A DNA stretch of 64,000 nucleotides from Catellatospora bangladeshensis (GTDB taxonomy: Bacteria; Actinomycetota; Actinomycetes; Mycobacteriales; Micromonosporaceae): contig NZ_BONF01000010.1 in assembly GCF_016862575.1 (NCBI RefSeq), positions 1 to 64,000 on the forward strand, given 5' to 3'. The notes beneath the pieces are model-generated. The model worked only from the letters and a program-made list of their open reading frames with translations, did not search any database and was not told the DNA's origin. A program made the translations under genes and the position numbers. Positions 16,120 through 24,691 of the stretch are shown piece after piece. How positions within the stretch are numbered: the first letter of the stretch is position 1; every line of letters begins with the position of its first letter.

Positions 16120-16931
16120 CACTCCCCCGGCCGCAGCGTGAACTGCGTGTACGGCACCGTCCACACGACGTCGTGCCCGATGCGGTGCCCGTGGTGCCCG
16201 TCCTCGCCGTACGCGGTGCCGTGGTCGGCGCACATGATCACGAAGCACGGCCGCCCACGGGAGGTGAGCAGCGCGAACAGCCGCGGCAGCAGCGTGTCCA
16301 CGTAGCACAGCGCCGCCGCGTGGCTGTCCCGGCCGTCCTCGGCGGCGCCGGGCAGGTAGTGCCGGTTCGGCTGGTGCAGGGCGGACACGTTGAGGAAGGT
16401 GAACAGCGGCCGCTGCGGCGCCAGCCCGGCCGCACTGTCCCGCAGCTGGTCGAGCTGGTGGCGCAGCGAGTCCGGCTCGGTCACCCCGAACTCGGGCCGC
16501 CAGTGGTCCTCGGCGAACAGCCCCGGCAGCACGCTGCCCAGCGCCGAGCGCCGGTTGAAGAAGCCCACGCCGCCCAGGCACAGCGTGTGATACCCGGCCT
16601 CGGCCAGCCCGGTCACCAGATCCGGCGCATCGAACACGAACGTGCCCCCGGCCGTGGTCTCGCTGCCGGGGAACCGGGCCGCGAACAGCCGCTCGTGCCG
16701 CCCCGGCGTGACCGGCGTCGGCAGGAAGCCCGCGAAGAACGCATGGTGCGCGGCGTAGGTGAAGCTGGCCGGGGTGTGCCGCCGCTCCCAGCCGGTCTCC
16801 GGCAGCACCCGGGACAGGTGCGGGGTGCGGCCGGTCGCGGCCAGCTCCACGGCCACGTCGTAGCGCAGCGTGTCGAGGGTGACCAGCGCGAGGTCGTGCG
16901 TGCCGACCAGCGCCGCCATGTCCGTGCTCAT
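16116..16931 (-). CDS. STM4013/SEN3800-family hydrolase (alkaline-phosphatase fold)
   Basis: A 271-residue protein with two metal-site signatures of the sulfatase/phosphatase superfamily: an N-terminal LALVTLDTLRYDV, with the Asp and Thr expected to bind metal and act as nucleophile, and a C-terminal CADHGTAYGEDGHHGHRIGHD, rich in metal-binding His and Asp. Sulfatases need a Cys or Ser modified to formylglycine; no such motif is seen, so phosphatase, phosphodiesterase or transferase chemistry is likelier. No signal peptide, so it should act in the cytoplasm. ATG at 16931 overlaps the stop of the STM4014-like gene by four bases. Confidence 0.87.
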   Translation of the reverse strand: MSTDMAALVGTHDLALVTLDTLRYDVAVELAATGRTPHLSRVLPETGWERRHTPASFTYAAHHAFFAGFLPTPVTPGRHERLFAARFPGSETTAGGTFVFDAPDLVTGLAEAGYHTLCLGGVGFFNRRSALGSVLPGLFAEDHWRPEFGVTEPDSLRHQLDQLRDSAAGLAPQRPLFTFLNVSALHQPNRHYLPGAAEDGRDSHAAALCYVDTLLPRLFALLTSRGRPCFVIMCADHGTAYGEDGHHGHRIGHDVVWTVPYTQFTLRPGEW

Positions 16932-17998
16932 GCCGCCCGCACCCGCTCGCGCGCCAGCAGGGCGGCGATCTCGGCGTCGTACGTGTCGCGGCCGTCGACG
17001 AGCAGGCCTGGCAGCAGGTCGCCAAACGCGTTGACCTCGGCGACCGCGTGCGAGCGCCAGCCCGCGGCGAACATCAGGTCCACGCCGGTGTGCAGGCTGC
17101 CCGGGAAGCAGGCGGCGACGGCCCGGCAGGTGTCCAGCCCGGCGGCATAGTGCGGCCCGGCGGCGGCACGCAGCGCGCACAGGTCGCCGCGTACGCCGCC
17201 GAGGTGCAGGTTCGTCATCGGGGAGCGGCTGCCGCGCACCACCACATGCGACGGCTGCCCGGCGACCGTCACCACGCGCAGGTCGACGACGCGGCCGTCC
17301 AGCCCGGCCTTGGGCAGCCAGCGCTGCACGTGCAGGCCGTCGGGCGCCAGCCCGTCCACGATCGCGGCGACGTCGCGCTCGTCGCGGTAGTGGCGCACCC
17401 GCAGCGAGTTGAACAGGCGTCCCCGGTCCAGCTCGACCGAGGTGGTGGCGAGGATTCGGACGCCGCCCAGCTGCAGCGCGATCACGCCGGAGGCGGACGA
17501 GCCGTGCCGGGTCTTGACGAACACCCGCCGCCAGCCCGCCTCGTCCAGCCACGAGCGCAGCTGCGCCCAGTTCGCGGGCGGGCCGGGCAGCGCGGCGGGC
17601 ACGGGCACACCCGCGGCGAGCAACCGGTCGTGGCAGGCGTTCTTGTCGAACATGACCAGGATCTCGGCGGGGTCCGCGAGCAGCCGCGCGCCCTGGCCGG
17701 CGGCGGTGGCGGCGAGCCGGTGCAGGGCCCGCGCGAAGCCCGCGTGCCAGGCGGCTCCACCGACGATCTCGCCTTGCTCGGCCGGGACGGCGGCACCACG
17801 CAGCAACCGGTCCACCTCGGCGTCCTCGCCGGGGGACTCGACTCGGACCAGCGTGCCCGCCCGCAGCCGCAGCGGCGCGCCGGAGGCCACGTCGTGCCAG
17901 GCGAGCACGTCGGGCTCGGGCAGCCCGGCCCGCACCGCCGCCGCGGCGAACAGGGTGACGCGGCGGCTGCCGGGGTTGCCGACGACCGTGAGGTGCAT
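16928..17998 (-). CDS. STM4014-family protein (ATP-grasp-like)
   Basis: A 356-residue protein with ATP-grasp features: MFDKNACHDRLLAAGVPVP is the usual Lys-binding segment of RimK-type ligases, FVKTRHGSSASGVIAL the nucleotide-gripping loop, VDLRVVTVAGQPSHVVVRGS the middle strands, and GVDLMFAAGWRSHAVAEVNAFG the metal-binding Asp and Glu-x-Asn end. ATP-grasp enzymes join a carboxylate to an amine or thiol using ATP, so a ligase step in the pathway is a sound inference. It starts directly after the STM4015-like stop codon (TAG then ATG) and overlaps the next gene by four bases. Confidence 0.87.
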   Translation of the reverse strand: MHLTVVGNPGSRRVTLFAAAAVRAGLPEPDVLAWHDVASGAPLRLRAGTLVRVESPGEDAEVDRLLRGAAVPAEQGEIVGGAAWHAGFARALHRLAATAAGQGARLLADPAEILVMFDKNACHDRLLAAGVPVPAALPGPPANWAQLRSWLDEAGWRRVFVKTRHGSSASGVIALQLGGVRILATTSVELDRGRLFNSLRVRHYRDERDVAAIVDGLAPDGLHVQRWLPKAGLDGRVVDLRVVTVAGQPSHVVVRGSRSPMTNLHLGGVRGDLCALRAAAGPHYAAGLDTCRAVAACFPGSLHTGVDLMFAAGWRSHAVAEVNAFGDLLPGLLVDGRDTYDAEIAALLARERVRAA

Positions 17999-18922
17999 CT
18001 ACTCGGCGACCGCGATGTAGCGCTCGTCGCGGCGCGAGCGGGACGGCTCGGAGAGGTCCAGCTCCACCCCCGCCTCGGCGAGCTCGGCGGTCAGCCGGGC
18101 CTGCACCGGGTCGCTGATGAAGTGGTGGTGCAGGTCGAGGCGGTGCAGGTGGGTCAGCGGCTGGCCGGCCAGCAGCGCGGCGGCGCCCTCGTCGGCGAGC
18201 ATGCCCAGCGACAGGTCCAGCCTGCGCAGCCGGGCCACCACAGGGGCCCCGGCCAGAGCGGCGGCGACCTGGTCGGCGATCTCGGAGTCGCGCAGGCCGA
18301 GCGAGGTCAGCGCGGGCAGCCGGGTGCCGTTCAGGATCGGCGCGAGGTCGTCGACGTCGGCGTCGCCGCCGTAGTTGCCGGTGCCCAGCCACAGCTCCAG
18401 GTGGGTCAGCGCGGGCAGGTCGCACTCGCCGACGGCACGGACCACCTCGGCGGGCAGACCGCCGGACTCGATGGTGAACTCGCGCAGGTGCTCGTGGCGC
18501 AGCGGCTTGAGGCCCAGCCCGCTCGCGCCGCGCACGGTCAGCGTCTCCAGCCGGGGCAGCGCCTCCAGCAGCGGGGTGATGTCGGTGTGCACGATCCAGG
18601 AGATCTCGCACTCCTCGTACGTCATCTCCCCCAGGAACAGCGCCTTGAGGCTGGTGAAGCGCGGCAGCAGCTCGGCGAGCAGGCCGATCGGCGGGGCGCT
18701 CTCATAGGCCCCGCCCCAGTTGCCGATGACGATCGCCTCGACCTTGTCGGCCCACTCCTCGGCGGCCAGGGCCGTCAGCCGCTCGCGGAACTCACCGCTG
18801 TCGTCGTAGTCCGTGTCCTCCAGGCGCCAGGCCGTGCCGGCCCGCTTCGCCTTCCCGAGATCGTTCGGGTAGTCCGCGACGGGCCTGCCGGCGAACGTGG
18901 TGATGTGCGAGCCGATCGTCAT
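17999..18922 (-). CDS. STM4015-family leucine-rich-repeat protein
   Basis: A 307-residue protein built of leucine-rich repeats (LPALTHLELWLG, RLPALTSLGLRDSEI, VARLRRLDLSLGMLA, LTHLHRLDLHHHFIS) after an N-terminal segment MTIGSHITTFAGRPVADY. In Salmonella the same family sits beside the STM4011-4014 genes. The repeats suggest a binding or scaffold role, perhaps holding a peptide or protein substrate for the enzymes downstream; that is inference. ATG at 18922 has GGAGG eight bases upstream. It is the first gene of the operon, only 65 bases after the end of the alpha-galactosidase gene. Confidence 0.88.
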   Translation of the reverse strand: MTIGSHITTFAGRPVADYPNDLGKAKRAGTAWRLEDTDYDDSGEFRERLTALAAEEWADKVEAIVIGNWGGAYESAPPIGLLAELLPRFTSLKALFLGEMTYEECEISWIVHTDITPLLEALPRLETLTVRGASGLGLKPLRHEHLREFTIESGGLPAEVVRAVGECDLPALTHLELWLGTGNYGGDADVDDLAPILNGTRLPALTSLGLRDSEIADQVAAALAGAPVVARLRRLDLSLGMLADEGAAALLAGQPLTHLHRLDLHHHFISDPVQARLTAELAEAGVELDLSEPSRSRRDERYIAVAE

Positions 18923-18986
18923 GCGCGCTGCCTCCGGGGTGGGGTCGAGGGACCTTAACACCCACCGCCGACGGCAATCCGGTCTC

Positions 18987-20822
18987 CTACACCCGGGTAC
19001 GAAGCCATTGCTGGTTGGTGCCGCTGCCGCAGGTCCACTGCACGGCCTGGGCCCCGTCGGTCGTGGCGGCGTTGTTCACGTCCAGGCATTTGTTGCTGTG
19101 CCTCGCGACGAGCTGCATGTATCCACCGCCGACATCCTGAATGCGCCACTGCTGGTTGGTGCCCGTGCCGCAGGTCCACTGCACGACGCGCACGCCGTCG
19201 GCGGTGGCTCCCGCGCCGCCGTACACGTCGAGGCACTTGCCGCTGTTGACGCTGACCACGTTGTAGTAGCCGCCGCCCGCGTCGCGGAACCGCCACCGCT
19301 GGTTGTTCTGCCCGTTGGCGGCCCACTGCACGACGTTCGCGCCGTCGGTCGTGGCGGCGTTGTACACGTCCAGCAGCTTGCCGCTGTGCCGCGCGGTCAG
19401 CGTGTACGCGGCGGGCACCGGCGTCGTCGTCTGCGGCGCGAGCCGGTAGAGCCCGGCGCCGTGGGCGGGCAGCGAGCGGGTGAGGGTGCCCGAGACCGTG
19501 CCGAGTCCCGCGCCGGACCACAGGTCGGTCACGACGGCCGAGCCGATGCCGAGGTCGGCCAGGTTCAGCGACACGTTCGCCGTGGCGCTCTCCCGGTTGA
19601 ACAGCGCGACATACCGGTGGTCACTGCCGGGCACGTCGGCGACCCACACCTGCCGGGTGCCCCCGATGAGCTGGCGGTTGTTGGTGCTGTTCTGGTCGAC
19701 GGCGAGCACCGCCGCGTTGGTCATCAGTGCCAGCTCGGAAGCGCGGTTCTCGACCAGGTTGCCGCCCCACATCAGCGGCGCGCGGTTGATCGCCCACAGC
19801 GTCATCATGGTGCGCTGCTCGTCGGCGGTGAGCCCGGAGTAGCGCGGCGAGCCGACCGGACCGTACTTGGACAGCCGCCCGATCGGGATCATGTCCGGGT
19901 CGGGCCACGCCCCGGTCGCCCGGTGCGGGGCCCAGTCGCGCAGCGGGTCGAACAGCGCGTCGAGCGCGCCCCAGTTGTCCCAGAGGTCGTTGACGATCCG
20001 CCACATGTGGGCGTTGGCCCGCACGTGCGTACCGGAGGACAGCGGCGTCGGGCCGGGCGACAGGCTCAGCACCATCGGCCGCCCGCTGCGCTGGATGGCC
20101 AGCCGGTATCCGTCGACCTCCGCCTGCCGGTAGGTCGGCGCGGCGATGTCGTCGACCTTGACGAAGTCGACGCCCCAGCTCGCCAGCAGCTGGAACACGG
20201 AGTCCAGGTAGGCCTGCGCGCAGCTGTTGGACATGTTCAAGCCCCACATGAGGTTGAGCCAGGCCGCCGTGGTGCTGTTGTTGATCTGGTTGGCACGGCA
20301 GCTCGTGCCGAGGATGGGCACGTTGTCGGCCACCGCCTGGCGCGGGATGCCGCGCATGAGGTGTACGCCGAACTTCAGGCCCTGCGCGTGCACGTAGTCG
20401 GCGAGCGGCTTGAACCCGTTGGTGCCGGCCGCCGAGGGGAAGCGCGTGGTGTCGGGCAGCAGCCGGCCGTTGGCGTCCATGCGCAGCCGGGGCGACAGGT
20501 TCGCGTCCTGGTTCGGGCTGTTGTTGTGCCGGCCGGGGAAGTACCAGGCCCAGTCGACGACGATGTACTGCCAGCCGTGCTGGCGCAGGTTGTCGCGCAT
20601 GTAGTCGGCGTTGGCCTTGACGTCGGCCTCGGTGACGCTCCAGTTGAACGCGTCGTAGCTGTTCCAGCCCAGCGGCGGAGTGGGTGCCACACCGTTGTCC
20701 CATGCCTCGGCCCGCTGCTGCGGGCTGACCACGAGCCCGGCCGCGAGCAGCAGGGTCAGCGCCGCCAGCAGCCCGGTGACCAGCCGCCGCCCTGCTCTGG
20801 GGCGTACCAGGACATGGCTCAT
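18987..20822 (-). CDS. Secreted GH27 alpha-galactosidase with ricin-type lectin tail
   Basis: A 611-residue exported enzyme. A signal peptide with RPRAGRR and a long hydrophobic core ends near AEAW. The catalytic barrel starts TPPLGWNSYDAFNW, the GH27 opening, and includes VDFVKVDDIAAP with nucleophile Asp224 and AWPDPDMIPIGRL with the acid/base Asp. After a beta domain comes a ricin-B lectin (CBM13) trefoil with three QxW-type copies (NNQRWRF, NQQWRI, NQQWLR). GH27 enzymes remove alpha-galactosyl residues from galactomannan or oligosaccharides. GGAGGG lies five bases before the ATG. A LacI-type operator at 20872-20889 lies just upstream, suggesting repression in the absence of sugar. The gene is divergent from the chitinase. 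Confidence 0.92.
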   Translation of the reverse strand: MSHVLVRPRAGRRLVTGLLAALTLLLAAGLVVSPQQRAEAWDNGVAPTPPLGWNSYDAFNWSVTEADVKANADYMRDNLRQHGWQYIVVDWAWYFPGRHNNSPNQDANLSPRLRMDANGRLLPDTTRFPSAAGTNGFKPLADYVHAQGLKFGVHLMRGIPRQAVADNVPILGTSCRANQINNSTTAAWLNLMWGLNMSNSCAQAYLDSVFQLLASWGVDFVKVDDIAAPTYRQAEVDGYRLAIQRSGRPMVLSLSPGPTPLSSGTHVRANAHMWRIVNDLWDNWGALDALFDPLRDWAPHRATGAWPDPDMIPIGRLSKYGPVGSPRYSGLTADEQRTMMTLWAINRAPLMWGGNLVENRASELALMTNAAVLAVDQNSTNNRQLIGGTRQVWVADVPGSDHRYVALFNRESATANVSLNLADLGIGSAVVTDLWSGAGLGTVSGTLTRSLPAHGAGLYRLAPQTTTPVPAAYTLTARHSGKLLDVYNAATTDGANVVQWAANGQNNQRWRFRDAGGGYYNVVSVNSGKCLDVYGGAGATADGVRVVQWTCGTGTNQQWRIQDVGGGYMQLVARHSNKCLDVNNAATTDGAQAVQWTCGSGTNQQWLRTRV

Positions 20823-20871
20823 CAGACCCTCCGCACACGGCTCGGCTCGCGCTCGACCATCGGTCGCCATC

Positions 20872-20889
20872 AGTGTTAGCGGTCACATT
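20872..20889 (-). promoter_or_regulatory. LacI-type operator before the alpha-galactosidase gene
   Basis: TGTTAGCGGTCACA (20874-20887) is an imperfect palindrome with the central CG and TGTnAnC/GnTnACA arms typical of LacI-family sites. It sits about 50 bases before the alpha-galactosidase ATG. The sites before chvE (32307-32435) are of the same type. Confidence 0.5.
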
Positions 20890-20934
20890 GCATCTGTCAA
20901 CCGGCGAACGCGGGACCGCCGCGCAGCATTCATT

Positions 20935-20970
20935 GCATTAGATAGTTAAGTTTACTAAACTCCATCCGCA
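20935..20970. promoter_or_regulatory. AT-rich palindromic element in the GH27/GH18 divergent region
   Basis: The 315 bases between the two divergent hydrolase genes contain no gene. The AT-rich core around 20943-20962 holds AGTTAAGTTTACTAAACT, in which GTTTA-G-TAAAC forms a palindrome when read on the minus strand. It is the only AT-rich part of the gap and is the likely promoter/operator core for one or both genes; no clear -35/-10 pair can be assigned. Confidence 0.4.
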
Positions 20971-21137
20971 CCACTCGGAGCGAGCCGCTTCCTCGTCCGA
21001 ACCGCAACCGACCGGACCGCAGTGCCCCTGGCACGCGGCGTGCCACGCCGCACCAGGGAGGGGCGCACCGCCGTGCCCGGTCAGTCGATGTGCCGTGGCG
21101 ATGCGCCGCCATGGCACCGGACACCGAAGGGACCCCC

Positions 21138-22535
21138 ATGTCCGAAACCTCCAAACCCCGCCGCGCCCGCTGGGCCGCGGCCGGGGCGGCCCTGGCCACC
21201 GCGGCCGCGGGAATCGCCGTCGCGCTGGCCCCGGCCACGACGGCCCAGGCGGTCGTGCTGCCCAACGGCTTCAAGAGCGTGGGCTACATGCCCTCGTGGG
21301 CCGGCAACGTCAACACCGTCCAGTACGGCAAGCTGACGCACATCAACTACGCGTTCGTCCTGCCGAACGCGAACGGCAGCCTGCAGGCGCTGGACAACCC
21401 GTCCAAGCTGTCCTCGCTGGTCTCCCTGGCGCACGCCGCCAACACCAAGGTCTCCATCGCCGTCGGCGGCTGGAACGACGGCAACGACTCGGCGTTCGAG
21501 GCGCTGGCCGGCAACGCGACGGCGCGTACGGCGTTCGTCAACAACCTCGTGAACCTGGTGAACCAGTACAACCTCGACGGCGTCGACATGGACTGGGAGT
21601 ACCCGGACCCCGGCACCTCGGGCAACAACTACACGCTGCTCATGCAGCAGCTCAGCACCGCCATGCACAGCCGCGGCAAGCTGCTCACCGCCGCGGTCGT
21701 CTCCGAGGGCACCACCGCGAGCGGCGTGCAGCCGGCCGTGTTCGGCTACGTCGACTGGCTGAACATCATGGCGTACGACGGCGGCAGCCCGCACGCCAAC
21801 TACACCTGGTCCATCAACGCGGTGAACTTCTGGAAGGGCCGCGGCCTGCCCGCGAGCAAGGCCGTGCTGGGCGTGCCGTTCTACAGCCGCCCGACGTACT
21901 ACACGTACAGCCAGCTCGTCGCGATGGACCCGGCCAACGCCAACCGCGACTGCACCACGGTCAGCGGCGTGCAGCAGTGCTACAACGGCCTGCCCACCGT
22001 CCGCGCCAAGACCGCGTGGGCCAAGGCCAACGCCGGCGGCATGATGAACTGGGAGCTGTCCCAGGACACCACCGGCGCGACCTCCCTGGTCAGCGCGATC
22101 TATGAGGTCGCCGTCGGCACCACCCCGCCGTCCTCGCCCCCGCCCGGCGGCCGCACCGGCCGCATCGTGGGCCAGGCGTCCGGCAAGTGCGTCGACGTCG
22201 CCGCCGCCAGCACCGCCAACGGCGCCGCGATCCAGCTCTACACCTGCAACGGCACCAACGCGCAGACCTGGACCGTGGGCACCGACGGCACCATCCGCGC
22301 CCTCGGCAAGTGCATGGACATCACCAGCGGCTCCACCGCCAACGGCGCCCTGATCCAGCTCTGGGACTGCAACGGCTCGGGCGCCCAGGTCTGGCAGCCC
22401 CAGTCCAACGGCAACCTCCGCAACCCCCAGTCCGCCAAGTGCCTCGACGCCAAGGACCTCGGCACCGCCGACGGCACCCGCCTCCAGATCTGGACCTGCG
22501 CCACCTCCGGCAACCAGATCTGGACCCTCCCCTGA
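21138..22535 (+). CDS. Secreted GH18 chitinase with ricin-type lectin tail
   Basis: A 465-residue exported enzyme. Signal peptide (PRRARWAAAGAALATAAAGIAVALAPATTAQA), then a GH18 barrel with SIAVGGWNDG and the catalytic LDGVDMDWEYP, in which Glu154 is the acid. The barrel ends at GGMMNWELSQDT, followed by a Pro/Ser linker (TTPPSSPPPGG) and a ricin-B lectin domain of three copies (NAQTWTV, GAQVWQP, GNQIWTL). GH18 enzymes hydrolyse chitin with substrate-assisted catalysis. ATG at 21138 follows GAAGGGA. It is divergent from the GH27 gene and shares its promoter region. Confidence 0.93.
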   Translation: MSETSKPRRARWAAAGAALATAAAGIAVALAPATTAQAVVLPNGFKSVGYMPSWAGNVNTVQYGKLTHINYAFVLPNANGSLQALDNPSKLSSLVSLAHAANTKVSIAVGGWNDGNDSAFEALAGNATARTAFVNNLVNLVNQYNLDGVDMDWEYPDPGTSGNNYTLLMQQLSTAMHSRGKLLTAAVVSEGTTASGVQPAVFGYVDWLNIMAYDGGSPHANYTWSINAVNFWKGRGLPASKAVLGVPFYSRPTYYTYSQLVAMDPANANRDCTTVSGVQQCYNGLPTVRAKTAWAKANAGGMMNWELSQDTTGATSLVSAIYEVAVGTTPPSSPPPGGRTGRIVGQASGKCVDVAAASTANGAAIQLYTCNGTNAQTWTVGTDGTIRALGKCMDITSGSTANGALIQLWDCNGSGAQVWQPQSNGNLRNPQSAKCLDAKDLGTADGTRLQIWTCATSGNQIWTLP

Positions 22536-22550
22536 CCCCTCTAGTGCGTT

Positions 22551-22605
22551 GATCATGAACTTATGGACGTGTTCGACGGCGTGTCGCCACCCTAACTTCA
22601 TGATC
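22551..22605. terminator. Gapped inverted repeat between convergent genes
   Basis: GATCATGAACTTA (22551-22563) and TAACTTCATGATC (22593-22605) pair at 12 of 13 bases with a 29-base spacer, between genes ending at 22535 (+) and 22664 (-). A terminator or mobile palindrome. Confidence 0.45.
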
Positions 22606-22663
22606 GATTAAGCCGAGAGGCCCGGACCGGTGACGGTGCGGGCCTCTCGCGCCGAGGGGCGGG

Positions 22664-23509
22664 TCAGCGCCAGGTGTGGGCGGGTTCGAAGCCGAGCAGG
22701 CGGCGGGCCTTGTCGATGCCGAGCAGGGTCTCGTGGCCGGCCACCGGACGGCGCCACGGCAGGCCGGGGAAGACCTCGGCGGCCAGGTCGGCGGACTCGC
22801 GGTGCATCACGGTGTCGGCGTTGGCGATGATGAAGACCTCCAGGCCGGGTGCCGTGTATTCGAGCGCCTTGCGGACGGCCTGGGCGCCGTCGCGGCAGTC
22901 GATGTAGGACCACAGGTTCCAGCTGCGTACCCGCGGATCGTCCTGCCACGACGGGAAGTTCGCGTAGTCGGCGGGCTCCATCACGTTGGAGAAGCGCAGG
23001 CCGATCATCTTGAGTTCGGGGTCCCAGCGGCAGAACTGCGCGGCCATCTGCTCGTCGAGGTGCTTGGCCAGGGAGTACGCCGTCTCGGGGCGGCCTGCGT
23101 ACTCCTCGTCGACCGGCAGGTACGGCGGCGGGGTGTCGAAGGGCAGGCCGAGGACCGTCTCGCTGGACGCCCAGACCACGTTGCGGATGCCCGCCGCCCG
23201 CGCGGCCGCGAACACGTTGTAGCTGACCGTGATGTTGTTGGCGAAGGTGGCCGCGTTGCCGGTCACACCCGGCCCGGGGATCGCCGCCAGGTGCACGACC
23301 GCGTCGACCTTCGCGTAGCGGGCGTCGATGGCGGTGAACGCCTCCACCGCCTGGCCGTAGTTGGTGAAGTCGATCCGGGTGTACGGGCACAGCTGCTCGC
23401 GCGGCGGCGCCACGTCCAGGTTCACCACCTCGTAGCCGTGGTCGAGCAGGTCGCGTACCACCGCCCGGCCCAACTTGCCGCTGCCACCGGTAACCGCCAC
23501 CAGAGCCAT
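22664..23509 (-). CDS. NAD-dependent epimerase/dehydratase (extended SDR)
   Basis: A 281-residue Rossmann-fold enzyme: nucleotide-binding TGGSGKLGRAVV at the N-terminus, acidic residue after strand two (VVNLDVAPP), VVHLAAIPGPG, a Ser in VVWASSETVLG, and the catalytic YSLAK (Tyr-x-x-x-Lys). The layout is that of nucleoside-sugar epimerases and related dehydrogenases; residues IDCRDGAQAVRKALEY support a sugar-nucleotide or uronate substrate, as in the NAD-dependent uronate dehydrogenase relatives, but this is not certain. ATG at 23509 is nine bases after GAGAGGGA; the ATG at 23518 is too close to that site. Confidence 0.85.
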   Translation of the reverse strand: MALVAVTGGSGKLGRAVVRDLLDHGYEVVNLDVAPPREQLCPYTRIDFTNYGQAVEAFTAIDARYAKVDAVVHLAAIPGPGVTGNAATFANNITVSYNVFAAARAAGIRNVVWASSETVLGLPFDTPPPYLPVDEEYAGRPETAYSLAKHLDEQMAAQFCRWDPELKMIGLRFSNVMEPADYANFPSWQDDPRVRSWNLWSYIDCRDGAQAVRKALEYTAPGLEVFIIANADTVMHRESADLAAEVFPGLPWRRPVAGHETLLGIDKARRLLGFEPAHTWR

Positions 23510-23573
23510 GTTCACCATTCCCTCTCGAGTCCCCGCACGATCAACCTAACCGCCCGGTGGAGCTGCGACGACT

Positions 23574-24557
23574 TCACGCCCGCAGGTCCACCGCGAGCAG
23601 CTCGCTCTTTCCCATCACCAGCACGCGGTCCCGGCCCGTCACGTGCAGCGCGCCGATCCGCCTATCCACGGTGGCCTGGCCGAGCACCGCCCCGCCGGGG
23701 TCGACGGCGACCAGCTTGCCCTGATCGGAGGCGAGCACATAGCCGGACTCCACGGCGACGGCACCGACCAGCCGCCCGTACAGCGGCACGCGTGCCCACG
23801 GCGCCGCCGTCCCGGGCTCCAGCGCGACCTGGCCTTCGCCGGTGTCGCACCAGACCAGCCCGCCCGCCACGCGCACCGCCCCGGTGTCCTCCGGCACTCC
23901 GGGCAGCCGGTCGATCTCCCCGGTCGGCAGGCACAGCACCCACACCGCCCTGGAGACGCCGCGGATGAGGACCCGGTCGGCGTCGAGGGGCAGGAACACC
24001 GGACCCGAGTCCACGCCGAGCACCGGCTCCGGCAACCGCCAGGCGGCGATGTCCCCGCCGGTCCGGGCGTCGATCCGCCGGATCCGGCCGGTGCCGGTCT
24101 CGGCGACCAGCACATGGCCGTCGACGGCGTACGGCGTCTCGACCGCGACCCGCTCCGGCGTGCGCCAGAGCAGTGATCCGGTGCCGAGGTCGTGCGCGCC
24201 GAGCGGGGTGTAGCCGCGCCAACCGCCGACGACGGCCGCGCCTCCGGCCACCGCGAGATGGCCGGTCGTCGGGGGCAGCTCGGCCCGCCACAGCTGCTCG
24301 CCCGCGATCACCTCGAAGCAGAGCAGCCACGGGTGCGGCTGCCACTGCGCGATCGCCAGGCACCGGCCCCCGGCGATGGTCAGTGCGCCCGGCCAGCGGC
24401 AGCCGGGCGCGTCCCAGCGCACGCCGCCGTCACGCACGTCCAGACCGATCAGGCGGCTGGAGCGCTCGTGCACGACCACCCGTTCACCGGCGACCGCAGA
24501 CCGGGTCTCGTAGGCGCGCTGGTGCACGCTGTGCCGCCAGCGCACCTGGAAGATCAT
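23574..24557 (-). CDS. PQQ-like beta-propeller protein
   Basis: A 327-residue protein of repeated blades with the pattern LxxxDxxTGxxxW (RLIGLDVRDGGVRWDAP, LGAHDLGTGSLLWRTP, IRRIDARTGGDIAAWRLP, LVAVDPGGAVLG). This is the outer-blade signature of PQQ-like propellers such as BamB or YncE relatives. No signal peptide is visible and no cofactor ligands can be assigned, so it probably binds a partner in the cytoplasm. The start at ATG 24557 follows no strong ribosome site; upstream in-frame GTG codons exist. Function unknown. Confidence 0.75.
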   Translation of the reverse strand: MIFQVRWRHSVHQRAYETRSAVAGERVVVHERSSRLIGLDVRDGGVRWDAPGCRWPGALTIAGGRCLAIAQWQPHPWLLCFEVIAGEQLWRAELPPTTGHLAVAGGAAVVGGWRGYTPLGAHDLGTGSLLWRTPERVAVETPYAVDGHVLVAETGTGRIRRIDARTGGDIAAWRLPEPVLGVDSGPVFLPLDADRVLIRGVSRAVWVLCLPTGEIDRLPGVPEDTGAVRVAGGLVWCDTGEGQVALEPGTAAPWARVPLYGRLVGAVAVESGYVLASDQGKLVAVDPGGAVLGQATVDRRIGALHVTGRDRVLVMGKSELLAVDLRA

Positions 24558-24606
24558 CCCGCGATGAAAGCACAGGACGTGGCTCGTCACAACCACATCA
24601 GAGATG

Positions 24607-24643
24607 CCGGTGGCGGCGTCCGTCCCTGGCACCGCCACCGGCT
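24607..24643 (-). terminator. Hairpin between two minus-strand genes
   Basis: GCCGGTGGCGG (24607-24617) and CCGCCACCGGC (24633-24643) pair perfectly with a 15-base loop, downstream of the PhoX-like gene ending at 24692. No T tract. Confidence 0.45.
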
Positions 24644-24691
24644 GGCGCCCGCCCCGGCGGCACATCCGGGACGGGCGCGGCATACGGCAGG

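Noticed and set aside
16116-16931. Calling the alkaline-phosphatase-fold protein a sulfatase
   Set aside because: No Cys/Ser-x-Pro/Ala-x-Arg formylglycine motif is present, so sulfatase chemistry is not supported.
16120-17025. An N-terminal extension of the STM4012-like gene as one 742-codon frame
   Set aside because: The extra 300 codons are the shadow of the STM4013- and STM4014-like genes in another frame; the GTGA overlap at 16116-16119 gives the natural start.
18897-20879. A 660-codon plus-strand frame over the alpha-galactosidase gene
   Set aside because: Shadow of the GH27 gene; no domain, no ribosome site, repetitive His/Arg/Gly content.
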